Assembly: GCA_030950375.1 (NCBI GenBank)
Contig: JAUZRN010000059.1
Location: 1 to 62,791 of the forward strand
DNA length: 62,791 nt
Reading direction: 5' to 3'
Source: Rhodothermus sp.
GTDB taxonomy: Bacteria; Bacteroidota; Rhodothermia; Rhodothermales; Rhodothermaceae
The notes below the pieces were generated by a model. The model had not been told where the DNA came from and searched no databases. It saw nothing but the letters and a program-made list of their open reading frames with translations. Position 1 is the first letter of the stretch. Each line of letters begins with the position of its first letter. Shown here piece after piece: positions 16,985 through 26,063 of the stretch. The translations under genes were made by a program, and so were the position numbers.

Positions 16985-18055
16985 TCAAGGAGACGTGGAA
17001 GGGGTTCGAAATGTAGCCGGAAGCGCTTCTAAATCAGTACCATGTGGCGGACGCCAGTGCCCTCCTTGAAGCAACAGACAGAGAAAGCCGACCGCCGTAT
17101 ATAGCACCATCTGGGCGGCATGGGTTAGTACCGCATACGTAGCGGCTGGCTCCTGAGGCACGGCAAACAGGTGTACCATGACCTGCACAGTAATGTAGTG
17201 ATAGGACCCCAGCCCACCAGGAGCAGGCAGTGCTACGCCAATGGCTCCCAGTACAAGTAAAATCCAGGCTGCTGTCCATCCCAGGCCATAGGGAGTCTCC
17301 AGGTGTAGCAGACGCAACGGCAGATAGGCCATGCCCCAGTAACAGGCCCATATCAGCAGTGTGCTGAAAAGCAGGGCGACGGGCCGATGGGTACGGTGTA
17401 CGGTAAATAGTCCGCGTTTGAATGCCTGGAGCGGTGCACGTATCCGCCTGATGAGCCGCTGCAACAGCCGACTCTGTCGTCTCAAATGAAAGCCCAGTCC
17501 GGCCAGTACCAGGAAGAGCAGGCCGCCCAGCCCCAGCCCTTTCAGCGTGCCATGCTGCAGCAGGGGCTTTACAAGCAGTCGGTGAAGCTCAACCCAGCGA
17601 TCCAGGAGGAGGACCAGTACGCTGAGCAGTGCCAGCCCCAGCACCAGCAGATCCAGGAGTCGTTCGGCTACGACCGTGCCCAGCACACTACTGAGGCGCA
17701 GGCCACTGGTACGGCTTAGACTGGCGGCACGGGCCAGTTCTCCCAATCGGGGGGCAGCATAGTTGACCATGTAGCCGATCATTAATGCGCGAAAGGCCTG
17801 GGCTACGGTAGGGCTATTGTGAACGGCTGTATCGGGAAGGGCCTCCAGCAACAGACGCCATCGCCAGGCACGGATCAGGTGGCTCAGCAACGTCAGGGCG
17901 ACAAGGGGGGCCAGCCATCGGTAATCGGCTTGCTCCAGCGTGTGCCACACTTCTCGCAGGTCAACGCCACGCAGGGCCAGATACAGTAAAAGGCCCCCGA
18001 GGGCAAAACTGCCCAGCCGAAAAAGTAGCGTTCGAATCCTGGCAGTGCGTTGCAT
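16985..18055 (-). CDS. Flippase-like integral membrane protein (LPG synthase TM family, UPF0104/YbhN-like)
   Basis: A 356-residue protein with about eight hydrophobic helices, of the lysylphosphatidylglycerol-synthase transmembrane family. Landmarks are ADYRWLAPLVALTLLSHLIR and AWRWRLLLEALP near the N-terminus, PRLGELARAASLSR, the motif seen in AglD/YbhN proteins, and PAPGGLGSYHYI toward the C-terminus. There is no catalytic aminoacyl-transfer domain, so it is not MprF. It is the third gene of a minus-strand run thpR-lolA-this gene, three bases after lolA. A role in lipid or glycan handling is likely but the substrate is unknown. Confidence 0.88.
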   Translation of the reverse strand: MQRTARIRTLLFRLGSFALGGLLLYLALRGVDLREVWHTLEQADYRWLAPLVALTLLSHLIRAWRWRLLLEALPDTAVHNSPTVAQAFRALMIGYMVNYAAPRLGELARAASLSRTSGLRLSSVLGTVVAERLLDLLVLGLALLSVLVLLLDRWVELHRLLVKPLLQHGTLKGLGLGGLLFLVLAGLGFHLRRQSRLLQRLIRRIRAPLQAFKRGLFTVHRTHRPVALLFSTLLIWACYWGMAYLPLRLLHLETPYGLGWTAAWILLVLGAIGVALPAPGGLGSYHYITVQVMVHLFAVPQEPAATYAVLTHAAQMVLYTAVGFLCLLLQGGHWRPPHGTDLEALPATFRTPSTSP

Positions 18056-18058
18056 GAA

Positions 18059-18724
18059 TTACTGACGGAGGTCCACCACTTCAGCTCCGGCAGGGGGATG
18101 GAATGTGAACATGTCGGCGGAGAGGGTGGGATTGACCACCAGATTGGATAATACAAAAGTCATGCGCGTATCGTTGACGTCGCGCACTTCGACACGGGTA
18201 ACCAGCAGGTCCTGCGTCCTCACCCAGAGCACCACCTCCTGGAACGGCACGTCAGGGCGGAGTGGTTGCAGGTGCAATCGATAATAGGTCGCGTCCGCCT
18301 GTTGTATGGTTTGGCCACCGCTTACTTCATAACGTTTGCGGTAGTGCAGCAGAAATTCGTTCAGTGAAAAGGCGGTTTCGTCGGGTACATAGTCATTGAT
18401 GAGCACCTGACGTGTGTCGTGCAGGTACACCCAGATTGTATGTCCGTCGGTAACAATGGTCTGCTGTGGGGTTTCGATGCGGTAGCGGTCGCCCTGTAGC
18501 CAGATCCTACCCTGCAGCGTGTCGGGTTGTTTGGCGTAGGGTGCCTGCAGGAGCTGTACGAACGAGGCCTGTAGCGCTTCGATCTGTTGATACCGTGTGC
18601 GCAGTTGCTCCATGAGCTGGTGCGCTGTATCCTGGGCCTGTGCCAGTGAGCTCCAGAAGCTGAAGCAGACCCACAGCCATGCCCGTCGCTTAGCGTTGCA
18701 GAGGAAACCGGTGAAGTATTTCAT
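18059..18724 (-). CDS. lolA: Outer-membrane lipoprotein carrier LolA
   Basis: Periplasmic chaperone that ferries lipoproteins from the LolCDE complex to the outer membrane. From the ATG at 18724 the 221-residue precursor has a signal peptide (basic KRR then WLWVCFSFWSSLAQA, cleavage about residue 30). The mature part has the LolA beta-fold features: SFVQ near the start, GRIWLQGDRYRIETP, DGHTIWVYLHDTRQVLI, and late VEVRDVNDTRMTFVLSN with FTFHPPAG at the end. It overlaps thpR by 35 bases. LolA supports a diderm organism, in keeping with the lipoprotein at 8.5 kb. Confidence 0.88.
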   Translation of the reverse strand: MKYFTGFLCNAKRRAWLWVCFSFWSSLAQAQDTAHQLMEQLRTRYQQIEALQASFVQLLQAPYAKQPDTLQGRIWLQGDRYRIETPQQTIVTDGHTIWVYLHDTRQVLINDYVPDETAFSLNEFLLHYRKRYEVSGGQTIQQADATYYRLHLQPLRPDVPFQEVVLWVRTQDLLVTRVEVRDVNDTRMTFVLSNLVVNPTLSADMFTFHPPAGAEVVDLRQ

Positions 18725-19229
18725 AGCGTGCTCCATCAGGATACAGATGGCTTTCGTACAGATAGAAGGCCTGGACCGGAAACGGCGCCAGCGCAAAATT
18801 GCGATGTTGTTGAAGAAATGCGCGTACCACAGGAGCCGGGACATGCTTCAGGCGAGCCAGGGTAATATGTGGGCGAAAAGGGCGGGTTTCGGGAGTAAAG
18901 CCCAGAGCGACCACGTGCTGCTCAACGGCGGTGTGAAGCCCATGCAAGGCCGGGACTGGATCGACCGCTGCGGCCAGCACGCGTGGACGCGCTGGCGAAG
19001 GCAATACAATCAGGCCCCGGGGAGTCAACTCAAACGCGGGTGCTTCGATTCGGGCCAGTGTCTGGATCAGTTCGGGTAACCGTGCTTCTTCGACGGGACC
19101 TAAAAAACGCAGGGTCAGGTGAAACTGTTCGGGGGTTGCCCAGCGTGCCTTCCAGGAAGGCTTACGCAGGGCATAGAGCCGACGTTTATGCTCTTCAGGC
19201 AGATTCAGGGCAATAAACAGACGCACCAT
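18690..19229 (-). CDS. thpR: RNA 2',3'-cyclic phosphodiesterase
   Basis: A 179-residue member of the 2H phosphoesterase superfamily (LigT/ThpR), which opens 2',3'-cyclic phosphates on RNA. Both catalytic tetrapeptides are present: HLTL after RWATPEQF near residue 41 and HITL in FRPHITLARL near residue 129. The start MVRLFIALNLPEE at ATG 19229 matches the family opening; upstream in-frame codons lack similarity. The ATG lies on the same CATG as the divergent gene at 19228, so there is no intergenic space for promoters. Confidence 0.93.
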   Translation of the reverse strand: MVRLFIALNLPEEHKRRLYALRKPSWKARWATPEQFHLTLRFLGPVEEARLPELIQTLARIEAPAFELTPRGLIVLPSPARPRVLAAAVDPVPALHGLHTAVEQHVVALGFTPETRPFRPHITLARLKHVPAPVVRAFLQQHRNFALAPFPVQAFYLYESHLYPDGARYEILHRFPLQR

Positions 19230-19722
19230 GGAAAGCTGGAAGCTTGAACGCGTCGTTTCCGGTGGGCAAACCGGGGTCGATCGTGCGGCGCTCGACGCTG
19301 CGCGGGCATCCGGGGTTCCCATCGGCGGCTGGTGTCCCCGAGGACGATGGGCCGAAGATGGCCCGATCCCCGATAGCTATCCATTGCAGGAGACTCCCTC
19401 GCCAGATCCCATCGTTCGCACGCAGTGGAACGTGCGCGACAGCGATGGTACGCTCATCCTGCATCTAAGCAGCCCACTTCGAGGTGGCACGGCCCAGACC
19501 GAACAGGTTGCGCGGCAACTGGGAAAGCCCTGTCTGGTGTTGAATCTGGAGCGTCCCGTTGCGGAGCTGGTCGAGCAGATTCGTTGCTGGCTTGCGGCAG
19601 AGAAAATTCGGGTGCTTAACGTGGCCGGACCGCGCGAGAGCCAGGAGCCGGGTATTTATCATCGAGCCTATGCAGTACTGGCTGTCCTGTTTCGCTCGTT
19701 GGGGGCACGTGCGGAACGGTGA
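19228..19722 (+). CDS. Putative molybdenum-carrier/SLOG-fold protein
   Basis: A 164-residue protein with the signature of the putative molybdenum carrier family: VVSGGQTGVDRAALDAA at about residues 9-25, GGWCPRGRWAEDGPIP, and NVRDSDGTLIL, ending in LNVAGPRESQEPGIY. The fold is a SLOG/Rossmann type that binds nucleotides or Moco-like ligands; I would not claim molybdenum binding from sequence. Its start codon overlaps that of thpR on the other strand. Its end overlaps the end of the convergent small membrane protein by 55 bases. Confidence 0.85.
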   Translation: MESWKLERVVSGGQTGVDRAALDAARASGVPIGGWCPRGRWAEDGPIPDSYPLQETPSPDPIVRTQWNVRDSDGTLILHLSSPLRGGTAQTEQVARQLGKPCLVLNLERPVAELVEQIRCWLAAEKIRVLNVAGPRESQEPGIYHRAYAVLAVLFRSLGARAER

Positions 19723-19994
19723 CGACAGGGCCACCGGGTGTCAAGCGTTTCGCCACGGGCCACCCGCCGGGCTGCCCGTAAGAACAGGAAAATGCTGGCT
19801 CCTGTGCACAGCAATACGAACACCAGCATGGGAATCCAGAGCGGTGCCTGTGCATCGCCCTGACGCGCCAGGATGTGGGGATAGCGGATCGCCTTGTCGG
19901 CCAGCCAGAGGGCAATGCCCAGTCCGAGTACCCCGAATAGCAGGGCCGCGCCGCGAAGCAGGCGAACGGTCTGGCGTACTTCAGGCAAGGACAT
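19668..19994 (-). CDS. Two-TM membrane protein downstream of hisF
   Basis: A 108-residue protein of no recognised family. Two helices are visible: [19 protein letters not shown] at about 12-31 and [20 protein letters not shown] at about 53-72, with a basic, soluble C-terminal tail. It begins 14 bases before the hisF stop, so it is likely the last gene of the his operon. Its 3' part is antisense to the carrier-protein gene. The tail beyond residue 80 may be poorly constrained because of that overlap. Confidence 0.6.
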   Translation of the reverse strand: MSLPEVRQTVRLLRGAALLFGVLGLGIALWLADKAIRYPHILARQGDAQAPLWIPMLVFVLLCTGASIFLFLRAARRVARGETLDTRWPCRHRSARAPNERNRTASTA

Positions 19995-20772
19995 CGCTGG
20001 GTTCGGTCAGGCGCACAGGGATACCGGCACGATGCAGGTAAGCTTTAGCCTCCTGGATCGTATAGAGGCGAAAGTGGAAGATGGAGGCGGCCAGAACAGC
20101 ATCGGCCTGGCCTTCGACGAACGCCTGGCGCAGGTGCTCCAGCGTACCGGCGCCGCCGGAAGCAATGACCGGAATCGAGACGCGTGTGCTGATGGCCCGC
20201 AGCAGCTCTAAATCATAGCCATCTCTGGTACCGTCCCGATCCATCGAAGTAACCAGGAGTTCACCGGCACCACGCGCTTCGGCTTCCTGCGCCCACACAA
20301 TGGCGTCGATCCCGGTAGGACGACGCCCACCGTGCGTATAGACTTCCCAGCGCGGAGGATTATCCGAGACGCGTCGGGCATCGATGGCCACCACAATGCA
20401 CTGGCTCCCAAAAGCCTCGGCACCTGCTGTAATCAGTTCAGGGGAGCGAATGGCGGCCGAGTTGATCGACACCTTATCGGCACCTGCCTGGAGCATAGCC
20501 CGCATGTCTTCAAGCGTCCGTAGGCCACCGCCTACCGTCAGCGGAATGAACACCTGGTCGGCGGTGCGCCGCACGACCTCGTGCATGATTGCCCGGCCTT
20601 CATGGGTGGCTGTAATGTCCAGAAACACCAGCTCATCGGCACCGGCTCGATCATAAAAGCGGGCCTGTTCGACCGGGTCGCCCGCATCGACTAGATCCAC
20701 AAAGTTTACCCCTTTGACCACACGACCACGGTCAACGTCCAGACAGGGGATGAGGCGGCGCGCCAGCGGCAT
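19981..20772 (-). CDS. hisF: Imidazole glycerol phosphate synthase subunit HisF
   Basis: Cyclase subunit of the HisFH complex; uses ammonia from HisH to convert PRFAR to imidazole glycerol phosphate and AICAR. The (beta/alpha)8 protein of 263 residues starts [21 protein letters not shown], with the catalytic Asp in IPCLDV and the second one in [25 protein letters not shown] and [12 protein letters not shown] are the two phosphate-binding loops. The ATG at 20772 is used because an open frame upstream overlaps hisA and has no similarity. Five bases separate it from hisA. Confidence 0.96.
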   Translation of the reverse strand: MPLARRLIPCLDVDRGRVVKGVNFVDLVDAGDPVEQARFYDRAGADELVFLDITATHEGRAIMHEVVRRTADQVFIPLTVGGGLRTLEDMRAMLQAGADKVSINSAAIRSPELITAGAEAFGSQCIVVAIDARRVSDNPPRWEVYTHGGRRPTGIDAIVWAQEAEARGAGELLVTSMDRDGTRDGYDLELLRAISTRVSIPVIASGGAGTLEHLRQAFVEGQADAVLAASIFHFRLYTIQEAKAYLHRAGIPVRLTEPSDVLA

Positions 20773-20777
20773 GTCCG

Positions 20778-21578
20778 CTACTCCGTACTTGGCAGCTTGA
20801 TTTTGCGTTTCAGAGGAGCCGTTGAAAAACGACTCAGGTCTACTTGTTCCTTCTCGTGCCAGCACCAGAATTGCTGGCAAGGGAATCGATTTTCATAAAG
20901 AGCCCGGCCAATAATGACTGAATCGACCCGGTAGGGCTCCAGCTCCTGCAACCGCATCAGATCGCGGTAGCCTCCCACTCCTCCCGATGCGGTGATCCGT
21001 GCTTTCTGCAGGTGCAGGCCCAGGGTGCGGTACATGTCGACGTTCGGGCCTTCAAGGGTGCCATCGCGGCTGATGTCTGTATAGACGAATCGTCGCACAC
21101 CACGTCGCTCCATGTCGAGTGCCAGCTCAACGGCATCGACACCCGTGCCCTCGGTCCAGCCCTGCACGCGTACTTCACCATTGCGCGCATCGATACCTAC
21201 CACAACGCGGCTGCATCCGTAGCGCGCAATCGCCTCTGAGACTATATCCGGCTCACGGACGGCCACCGTGCCCAGCACTACCCGGTAGACACCCTGCTGC
21301 AACAAGCTTTCGATGTCGTCGAGCGTTCGGATACCGCCTCCCACCTGGATCGGAATGTCCAGCGCACGACAGATCGCACCGATGACTTCCCGATTATGGC
21401 CCTGGCCGCGCGCCGCATCCAGATCCACCACATGAAGCACCCGCGCGTTCTGTACCCGCCACAGACGGGCCATTTTGACCGGGTCGTCGAAATAGACCAT
21501 CTCCCGCTCATACGATCCCTGATAAAGTCGCACGCAACGCCCGCCGCGGATGTCGATGGCCGGAATGACCAGAAGCAT
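20778..21578 (-). CDS. hisA: ProFAR isomerase HisA
   Basis: 1-(5-phosphoribosyl)-5-[(5-phosphoribosylamino)methylideneamino] imidazole-4-carboxamide isomerase, the fourth step of histidine synthesis. The 266-residue barrel has [17 protein letters not shown] (catalytic Asp), [36 protein letters not shown] (second Asp) and [11 protein letters not shown]. About 20 residues beyond the usual end (after NRFPCQQF) run into the hisF upstream region. It is downstream of hisH with a 46-base gap. Confidence 0.96.
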   Translation of the reverse strand: MLLVIPAIDIRGGRCVRLYQGSYEREMVYFDDPVKMARLWRVQNARVLHVVDLDAARGQGHNREVIGAICRALDIPIQVGGGIRTLDDIESLLQQGVYRVVLGTVAVREPDIVSEAIARYGCSRVVVGIDARNGEVRVQGWTEGTGVDAVELALDMERRGVRRFVYTDISRDGTLEGPNVDMYRTLGLHLQKARITASGGVGGYRDLMRLQELEPYRVDSVIIGRALYENRFPCQQFWCWHEKEQVDLSRFSTAPLKRKIKLPSTE

Positions 21579-21624
21579 GGTCCGGGTTCTGAGTGCGTTT
21601 CGGGTTATGGTGTGTAAAGCCTGT

Positions 21625-22251
21625 TCATTCAGATAGATCCAGGAAGTTTTTCAAGATCTGAAGGCCATGCTGTTGGCTTTTTTCAGGGTGAAACTGTACG
21701 CCGAAGACATGGCCGCGCCCGACAATAGCGGGAAAGGAGATGCCGCCGTAGGTGGTGGTGGCCAGCACGTCGTCGGAGTTGGCGGCGACGGCATAGTATG
21801 AGTGGACAAAGTAGAAATAGGCCCCATCCGGGATGTCTTTAAGCAGGGGAGCGGGGTGATCATAGGTGATCGTGTTCCAGCCCATATGGGGCACCTTCAG
21901 GCGCTGGCCATCCGAGGTGGTGTCTGGAAAGCGTACAATGCGTCCTGGCAACAGCCCCAGCCCTTCGTGGCGGCCGTGTTCTTCGCTTTCCTCGAAGAGC
22001 AGCTGGAGCCCGGCGCATACGCCCAGCAGGGGGATGCCCTGGCGGACCGCCTCGTGGATCGGGGCGACAAGCCCACGGTGGCGTAGTTCGTGCATGCAGG
22101 CCCCGAAAGCCCCAACCCCGGGCAGGACCAGACGGCGAGCCTGCAGCAGGTCCTCAGGCCGATCGGTGCGTAGCACCTCGGCGCCGATCGCCTGAAATGC
22201 CTTCTCCAGCGATCGCAGATTGCCGATACCGTAGTCGATGAGGGTGACCAT
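21625..22251 (-). CDS. hisH: Imidazole glycerol phosphate synthase subunit HisH
   Basis: Glutamine amidotransferase partner of HisF. The 208-residue class I glutaminase has IDYGIGNLRSLEKAF at the start, the nucleophile Cys in GVCAGLQLLFEES, and the His-Glu pair in VQFHPEKSQQHG. The frame YFVHSYYAV is also typical. It lies between proC (7-base gap) and hisA. Confidence 0.96.
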   Translation of the reverse strand: MVTLIDYGIGNLRSLEKAFQAIGAEVLRTDRPEDLLQARRLVLPGVGAFGACMHELRHRGLVAPIHEAVRQGIPLLGVCAGLQLLFEESEEHGRHEGLGLLPGRIVRFPDTTSDGQRLKVPHMGWNTITYDHPAPLLKDIPDGAYFYFVHSYYAVAANSDDVLATTTYGGISFPAIVGRGHVFGVQFHPEKSQQHGLQILKNFLDLSE

Positions 22252-22258
22252 GGGCCGC

Positions 22259-23104
22259 TCAGTCGTGATGGTTAAGCTGACTTAACTCCTGAGAGCGGCG
22301 TGTGGCCGTAGCGACCGCGTTGATCAGCATGGTCCGCAGGCCATGTGCTTCAAGCTCGGCAACAGCTGCAATGGCGGTACCGCCCGGTGTGGTCACTTCG
22401 TCGCGCAGGATAGCTGGATGACGGCCCGTCTCCAACACCAGCTTGGCTGCGCCATAGACGGTCTGAGCGGCCAGCCGGAAGGCCACGGGGCGGGGCAGTC
22501 CTTGCTTCACGCCAGCATCGGTCAACGCTTCAATAAACATGTACACGTAGGCCGGACCGCTTCCGGAAAGTCCTGTAACTGCGTCCATCAGGTACTCAGG
22601 TACAATCTCGACGGTCCCGACCGCTTCAAAGATCTGCCGGCACAGTTCCAGATGGTCTGGCCGGGCATGGACCCCGGCAGCCAGCGCCGTGGCCCCTTCG
22701 TCGACCAGGGCCGGTGTGTTAGGCATGGCCCGTACCACCGGTAGGGGCCGCCCAAAAAGCCGTTCGAGGGTGGCCATGGTCACGCCTGCCAGCACCGATA
22801 GGATCAGCACTTCGGGCTGCACATGCGCCCGGATTTCTTCAATCACTTCCCGGGCATTCTGAGGCTTGACGGCCAGCACTACCAGCGTGGCATCGCGCAC
22901 AGCCAGCAGGTTATTCGTGGTGGTCTGGATGCCCGGAAACTCTTCCTGGAGCGCTTCAAGAGCGGCCGGGTTGCGCCGCGTAGCCCGGATCTGTTCAGGG
23001 GCCAGCTCATGACCACGCAGCAGTCCCCCGATCAGGGCACGTCCGATATTGCCGGCACCAATGATGGCAATGGTCTGATGGGCCAGCTGCAGGGTGGTAC
23101 TCAT
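22259..23104 (-). CDS. proC: Pyrroline-5-carboxylate reductase
   Basis: Reduces pyrroline-5-carboxylate to proline with NAD(P)H. The 281-residue protein has the N-terminal dinucleotide motif IIGAGNIGRALIGGLL, AVKPQNAREVIEEI, RAMPNTPALVDEGA and the C-terminal family signature GLSGSGPAYVYMFIEAL with VTTPGGTAIAAV. It overlaps hisB by four bases (ATGA) and is followed seven bases later by hisH, so proline and histidine synthesis genes share a transcript here. Confidence 0.96.
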   Translation of the reverse strand: MSTTLQLAHQTIAIIGAGNIGRALIGGLLRGHELAPEQIRATRRNPAALEALQEEFPGIQTTTNNLLAVRDATLVVLAVKPQNAREVIEEIRAHVQPEVLILSVLAGVTMATLERLFGRPLPVVRAMPNTPALVDEGATALAAGVHARPDHLELCRQIFEAVGTVEIVPEYLMDAVTGLSGSGPAYVYMFIEALTDAGVKQGLPRPVAFRLAAQTVYGAAKLVLETGRHPAILRDEVTTPGGTAIAAVAELEAHGLRTMLINAVATATRRSQELSQLNHHD

Positions 23105-23709
23105 AGGATGCCTTTGGTTGAAAGTATCGGACCGAAGCGCACGTCGCGTTGCACAGCTTCACGCAACGCCCGCGCAACAGCTTTGAAGATAGCCTCAATC
23201 TTGTGATGCGTGTTTTGACCGTAAAGCACCTGAATATGGAGGTTGCAGCGTACCTGCTCTGCGAAGGTATACCAGAAATGCGGCACCAGCTCGGTGGCCA
23301 GGTCACCGACCATGGGCCGATCAAAGTCGGCTATCAACACACAGTAGAAGCGACCGGAAAGGTCTACAACGGCCCGGGCCAGCGTCTCGTCCATCGGCAC
23401 GTAGGCGTAGCCGTAGCGGGCGATGTAAGCCTTGTCGCCCAGGGCCTCGGCGAACGTCTGGCCCAGCGTGATCGCAACATCTTCAACCGAGTGGTGTTCG
23501 TCCACATGCAGATCCCCCTGGCATCGAACCATCAGATCAAAGCCGCCGTGGCGTGCCCACAGCGTCAGCATGTGGTCTAAAAAGCCAACGCCGCTCTGAC
23601 AGTCCGCACGGCCCCTACCGTCAAGCGTTAGGGTGACTTCAACGTCGGTTTCGCTGGTCGTGCGGCGTCGGGAAGCCGTACGGGGCGGAAAAGTGGGTGC
23701 GGCATCCAT
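23101..23709 (-). CDS. hisB: Imidazoleglycerol-phosphate dehydratase
   Basis: Dehydrates imidazole glycerol phosphate to imidazole acetol phosphate. The 202-residue protein is the monofunctional form, without a fused histidinol phosphatase. Mn-binding and catalytic motifs are GFLDHMLTLWARHGG, DEHHSVEDVAITLG and NTHHKIEAIFKA. It is first in the minus-strand run hisB-proC-hisH-hisA-hisF; hisG, D, C and I(E) are not in the window. Confidence 0.95.
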   Translation of the reverse strand: MDAAPTFPPRTASRRRTTSETDVEVTLTLDGRGRADCQSGVGFLDHMLTLWARHGGFDLMVRCQGDLHVDEHHSVEDVAITLGQTFAEALGDKAYIARYGYAYVPMDETLARAVVDLSGRFYCVLIADFDRPMVGDLATELVPHFWYTFAEQVRCNLHIQVLYGQNTHHKIEAIFKAVARALREAVQRDVRFGPILSTKGIL

Positions 23710-23851
23710 CGAACCGAAGGGCTAATTCGAGCGTTCCGCTACGCACTGTTTGCCCGCCATCGAACGGGCTCTGCAAATTTCTTAAAGTTTGGAGTGCTGC
23801 GCTACCGTATATCCGGGAATTCGGCGATTTTCTCAAAAAACGAAATTTCAT

Positions 23852-25951
23852 ATGGACGAAACCCAATTCGACCGTATTCTGGTAACGGCGGCCCTGCCGT
23901 ATGCCAACGGCCCCATTCACATCGGACACCTGGCCGGAGCTTACCTGCCGGCCGATCTGTACTGCCGCTACCAGCGGCTTAAAGGACGTGATGTGCTGTT
24001 CATCTGTGGATCGGATGAGCTGGGCGTGGCCATCCTGATGCGGGCCCTCGAAGAACACACGACGCCGCAGGCCATCGTGGATCGCTACCATCCGATGATC
24101 CGCGACAGCTTCGCCCGCTTTGGGATGAGCTTCGATTACTACGGGCGAACAACCTCGCCTGTGCATTTCGAGACCAGCCAGGACTTCTTCCGGCGATTGG
24201 ACGAAAAAGGTGTATTCAAACTGAAAACCGAACAGCAGCTTTACGATCCAGAAGCCGGCATTTTTCTGGCTGACCGGTTTGTGCGTGGCACCTGCCCCAT
24301 CTGTGGCTACGAAGAAGCCTACGGTGATCAGTGCGAACGCTGTGGGTCGTCGCTGAGCCCGACCGACCTGCTCAATCCACGTAGCGTGCTCTCCAATGCC
24401 ACGCCCGAGCTCCGGGAGACCACGCACTGGTACCTGCCACTGGGTGACTTTCAGCCCCGACTCGAAGCCTGGATCGCCACGCATCCCGAATGGAAGCCAA
24501 ACGTGCTGGGGCAGGTGCGAAGCTGGCTCCAGCAGGGTTTGCACGATCGGGCCGTTACACGCGACATTCCCTGGGGCGTACCCGTGCCAGAAGACGTAGC
24601 ACGCCGACATGGCATTTCAGCCGAAGGCAAGGTGCTTTATGTCTGGTTCGACGCGCCCATCGGCTACATCTCAGCCACGCGCGAATGGGCTCAGCAACAG
24701 GGCGATCCAGAAGCCTGGCGGCGCTACTGGCAGGACGCACGCACGCGCCTGATACATTTCATCGGGAAGGACAACATCGTCTTCCACTGTCTGATGTTTC
24801 CCGCCATGCTCATGGCACATGGCACATTCGTACTGCCCGACAATGTGCCGGCCAATGAATTTCTAAACCTGGAAGGCCGCAAACTATCGACCAGCCGTGG
24901 CTGGGCCGTATGGCTCCACGAATACCTCGAAGAATTCCCGCCCGATCTGCTTCGCTATGCGCTGGCAACGATGCTGCCTGAAACACGCGATGCCGACTTC
25001 AGCTGGAAGGAATTTCAGCAACGTGTCAATGCAGAGCTGGCCGACATTCTGGGTAACTTCGTGCATCGTACACTGACCTTTGCCCGGCGTTTTGCTGATG
25101 GACGGGTACCGCCCCTGCGTGATCCCCGACCGGTGGATGAAGCGGTGCTGCGTGAGCTGGCTACTTTTCCAGAGCGCATCGGCAGGGCCTATGAACAGTT
25201 TCGTTTCCGCGAAGCCGTACAGGAAACAATGAATCTGGCACGGCTGGGCAACAAATACTTCAATGACACCGAGCCCTGGCATACACGCAAAACCAACCCC
25301 CAGGCTTGCGCCAACACGATCCATGTTTCACTTCAGATCTGCGCGGCCCTGAGCATTCTAATGGAACCCGTACTGCCATTTGCCGCTGTCCAATTGCGTG
25401 AAATGCTGCGGCTTGAGGGGGTGCGTCCCAGCACGCCTGGTGGGGAGGGGACCCTGGGATGGGATGACGCCAACCGGCCGCTGCTGCCCGAGGGTCACCA
25501 GATCGGCCAGCCAGAAATCCTGTTTACCAAGATTGAGGACACAGTGATTGCGCAGCAGATAGCCCGCCTTGAAACGCGAGCGCAGCAGGCAACCGTGCAG
25601 ACCGACGGTCCACCCTACGCCCCGCTCAAACCGGAGATTCTCTACGATGACTTTGATCGGCTGGACCTCCGGATCGGGCTGGTGCGAAAGGCCGAGCGAG
25701 TACCAAAGTCTAAAAAACTATTGCGGCTGGAAGTAGACCTGGGCTTCGAAAAGCGCCAGATTCTGGCCGGCGTGGCCGAGCAGCTGGCCCCTGAAGAGCT
25801 GGAAGGGCGACGGGTTGTGGTGGTGGCCAACCTGAAGCCGCGCAAGATGATGGGACTTGAGAGCCAGGGCATGCTGCTCATGGCTGAGGACCGGGAAGGC
25901 CGGCTGGTACCTGTCACCGCTGAAAGTGAACCCGGCGCCGTGGTACGCTGA
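23852..25951 (+). CDS. metG: Methionyl-tRNA synthetase
   Basis: Class I aminoacyl-tRNA synthetase of 699 residues. The HIGH motif is in YANGPIHIGHLAG near residue 21. A zinc knuckle with CPICGYEEAYGDQCERC follows, and the second signature is KLSTSRGWAVWLHEYL, a KMSKS variant seen in Bacteroidetes-type MetRS. An anticodon-binding helical domain and a C-terminal EMAP/Trbp111-like tRNA-binding domain (DFDRLDLRIGLVRKAERV to the end) complete it. The ATG at 23852 begins MDETQFDRILVT, directly before the catalytic fold. It is divergent from hisB across 142 bases. Confidence 0.97.
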   Translation: MDETQFDRILVTAALPYANGPIHIGHLAGAYLPADLYCRYQRLKGRDVLFICGSDELGVAILMRALEEHTTPQAIVDRYHPMIRDSFARFGMSFDYYGRTTSPVHFETSQDFFRRLDEKGVFKLKTEQQLYDPEAGIFLADRFVRGTCPICGYEEAYGDQCERCGSSLSPTDLLNPRSVLSNATPELRETTHWYLPLGDFQPRLEAWIATHPEWKPNVLGQVRSWLQQGLHDRAVTRDIPWGVPVPEDVARRHGISAEGKVLYVWFDAPIGYISATREWAQQQGDPEAWRRYWQDARTRLIHFIGKDNIVFHCLMFPAMLMAHGTFVLPDNVPANEFLNLEGRKLSTSRGWAVWLHEYLEEFPPDLLRYALATMLPETRDADFSWKEFQQRVNAELADILGNFVHRTLTFARRFADGRVPPLRDPRPVDEAVLRELATFPERIGRAYEQFRFREAVQETMNLARLGNKYFNDTEPWHTRKTNPQACANTIHVSLQICAALSILMEPVLPFAAVQLREMLRLEGVRPSTPGGEGTLGWDDANRPLLPEGHQIGQPEILFTKIEDTVIAQQIARLETRAQQATVQTDGPPYAPLKPEILYDDFDRLDLRIGLVRKAERVPKSKKLLRLEVDLGFEKRQILAGVAEQLAPEELEGRRVVVVANLKPRKMMGLESQGMLLMAEDREGRLVPVTAESEPGAVVR

Positions 25952-26044
25952 ATTCATCGAAGTGAAAACCCGGCTACTTTGCCGAACCAGGTGCTTGTAA
26001 GTCGGTAGCTGCATAGCATGTTGCTGCTCAATCAGCCACCTTGG

Positions 26045-26063
26045 GCTCCCGCGTAGCGGGAGC
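26045..26063. repeat. Perfect 8-bp hairpin in an intergenic region
   Basis: GCTCCCGC, a 3-base loop GTA, then GCGGGAGC. No T-run follows on either strand, so it is not a standard terminator for metG. It looks like a REP-type intergenic palindrome; other copies in the genome would confirm this. Confidence 0.45.

Noticed and set aside
17021-17028. A further AAGCGCTT copy
   Set aside because: Lies inside the coding end of the flippase-like gene, with no promoter context, so taken as chance.
23639-24610. 323-residue minus-strand frame over the metG 5' region
   Set aside because: It covers the metG HIGH region antisense and lacks conserved features.
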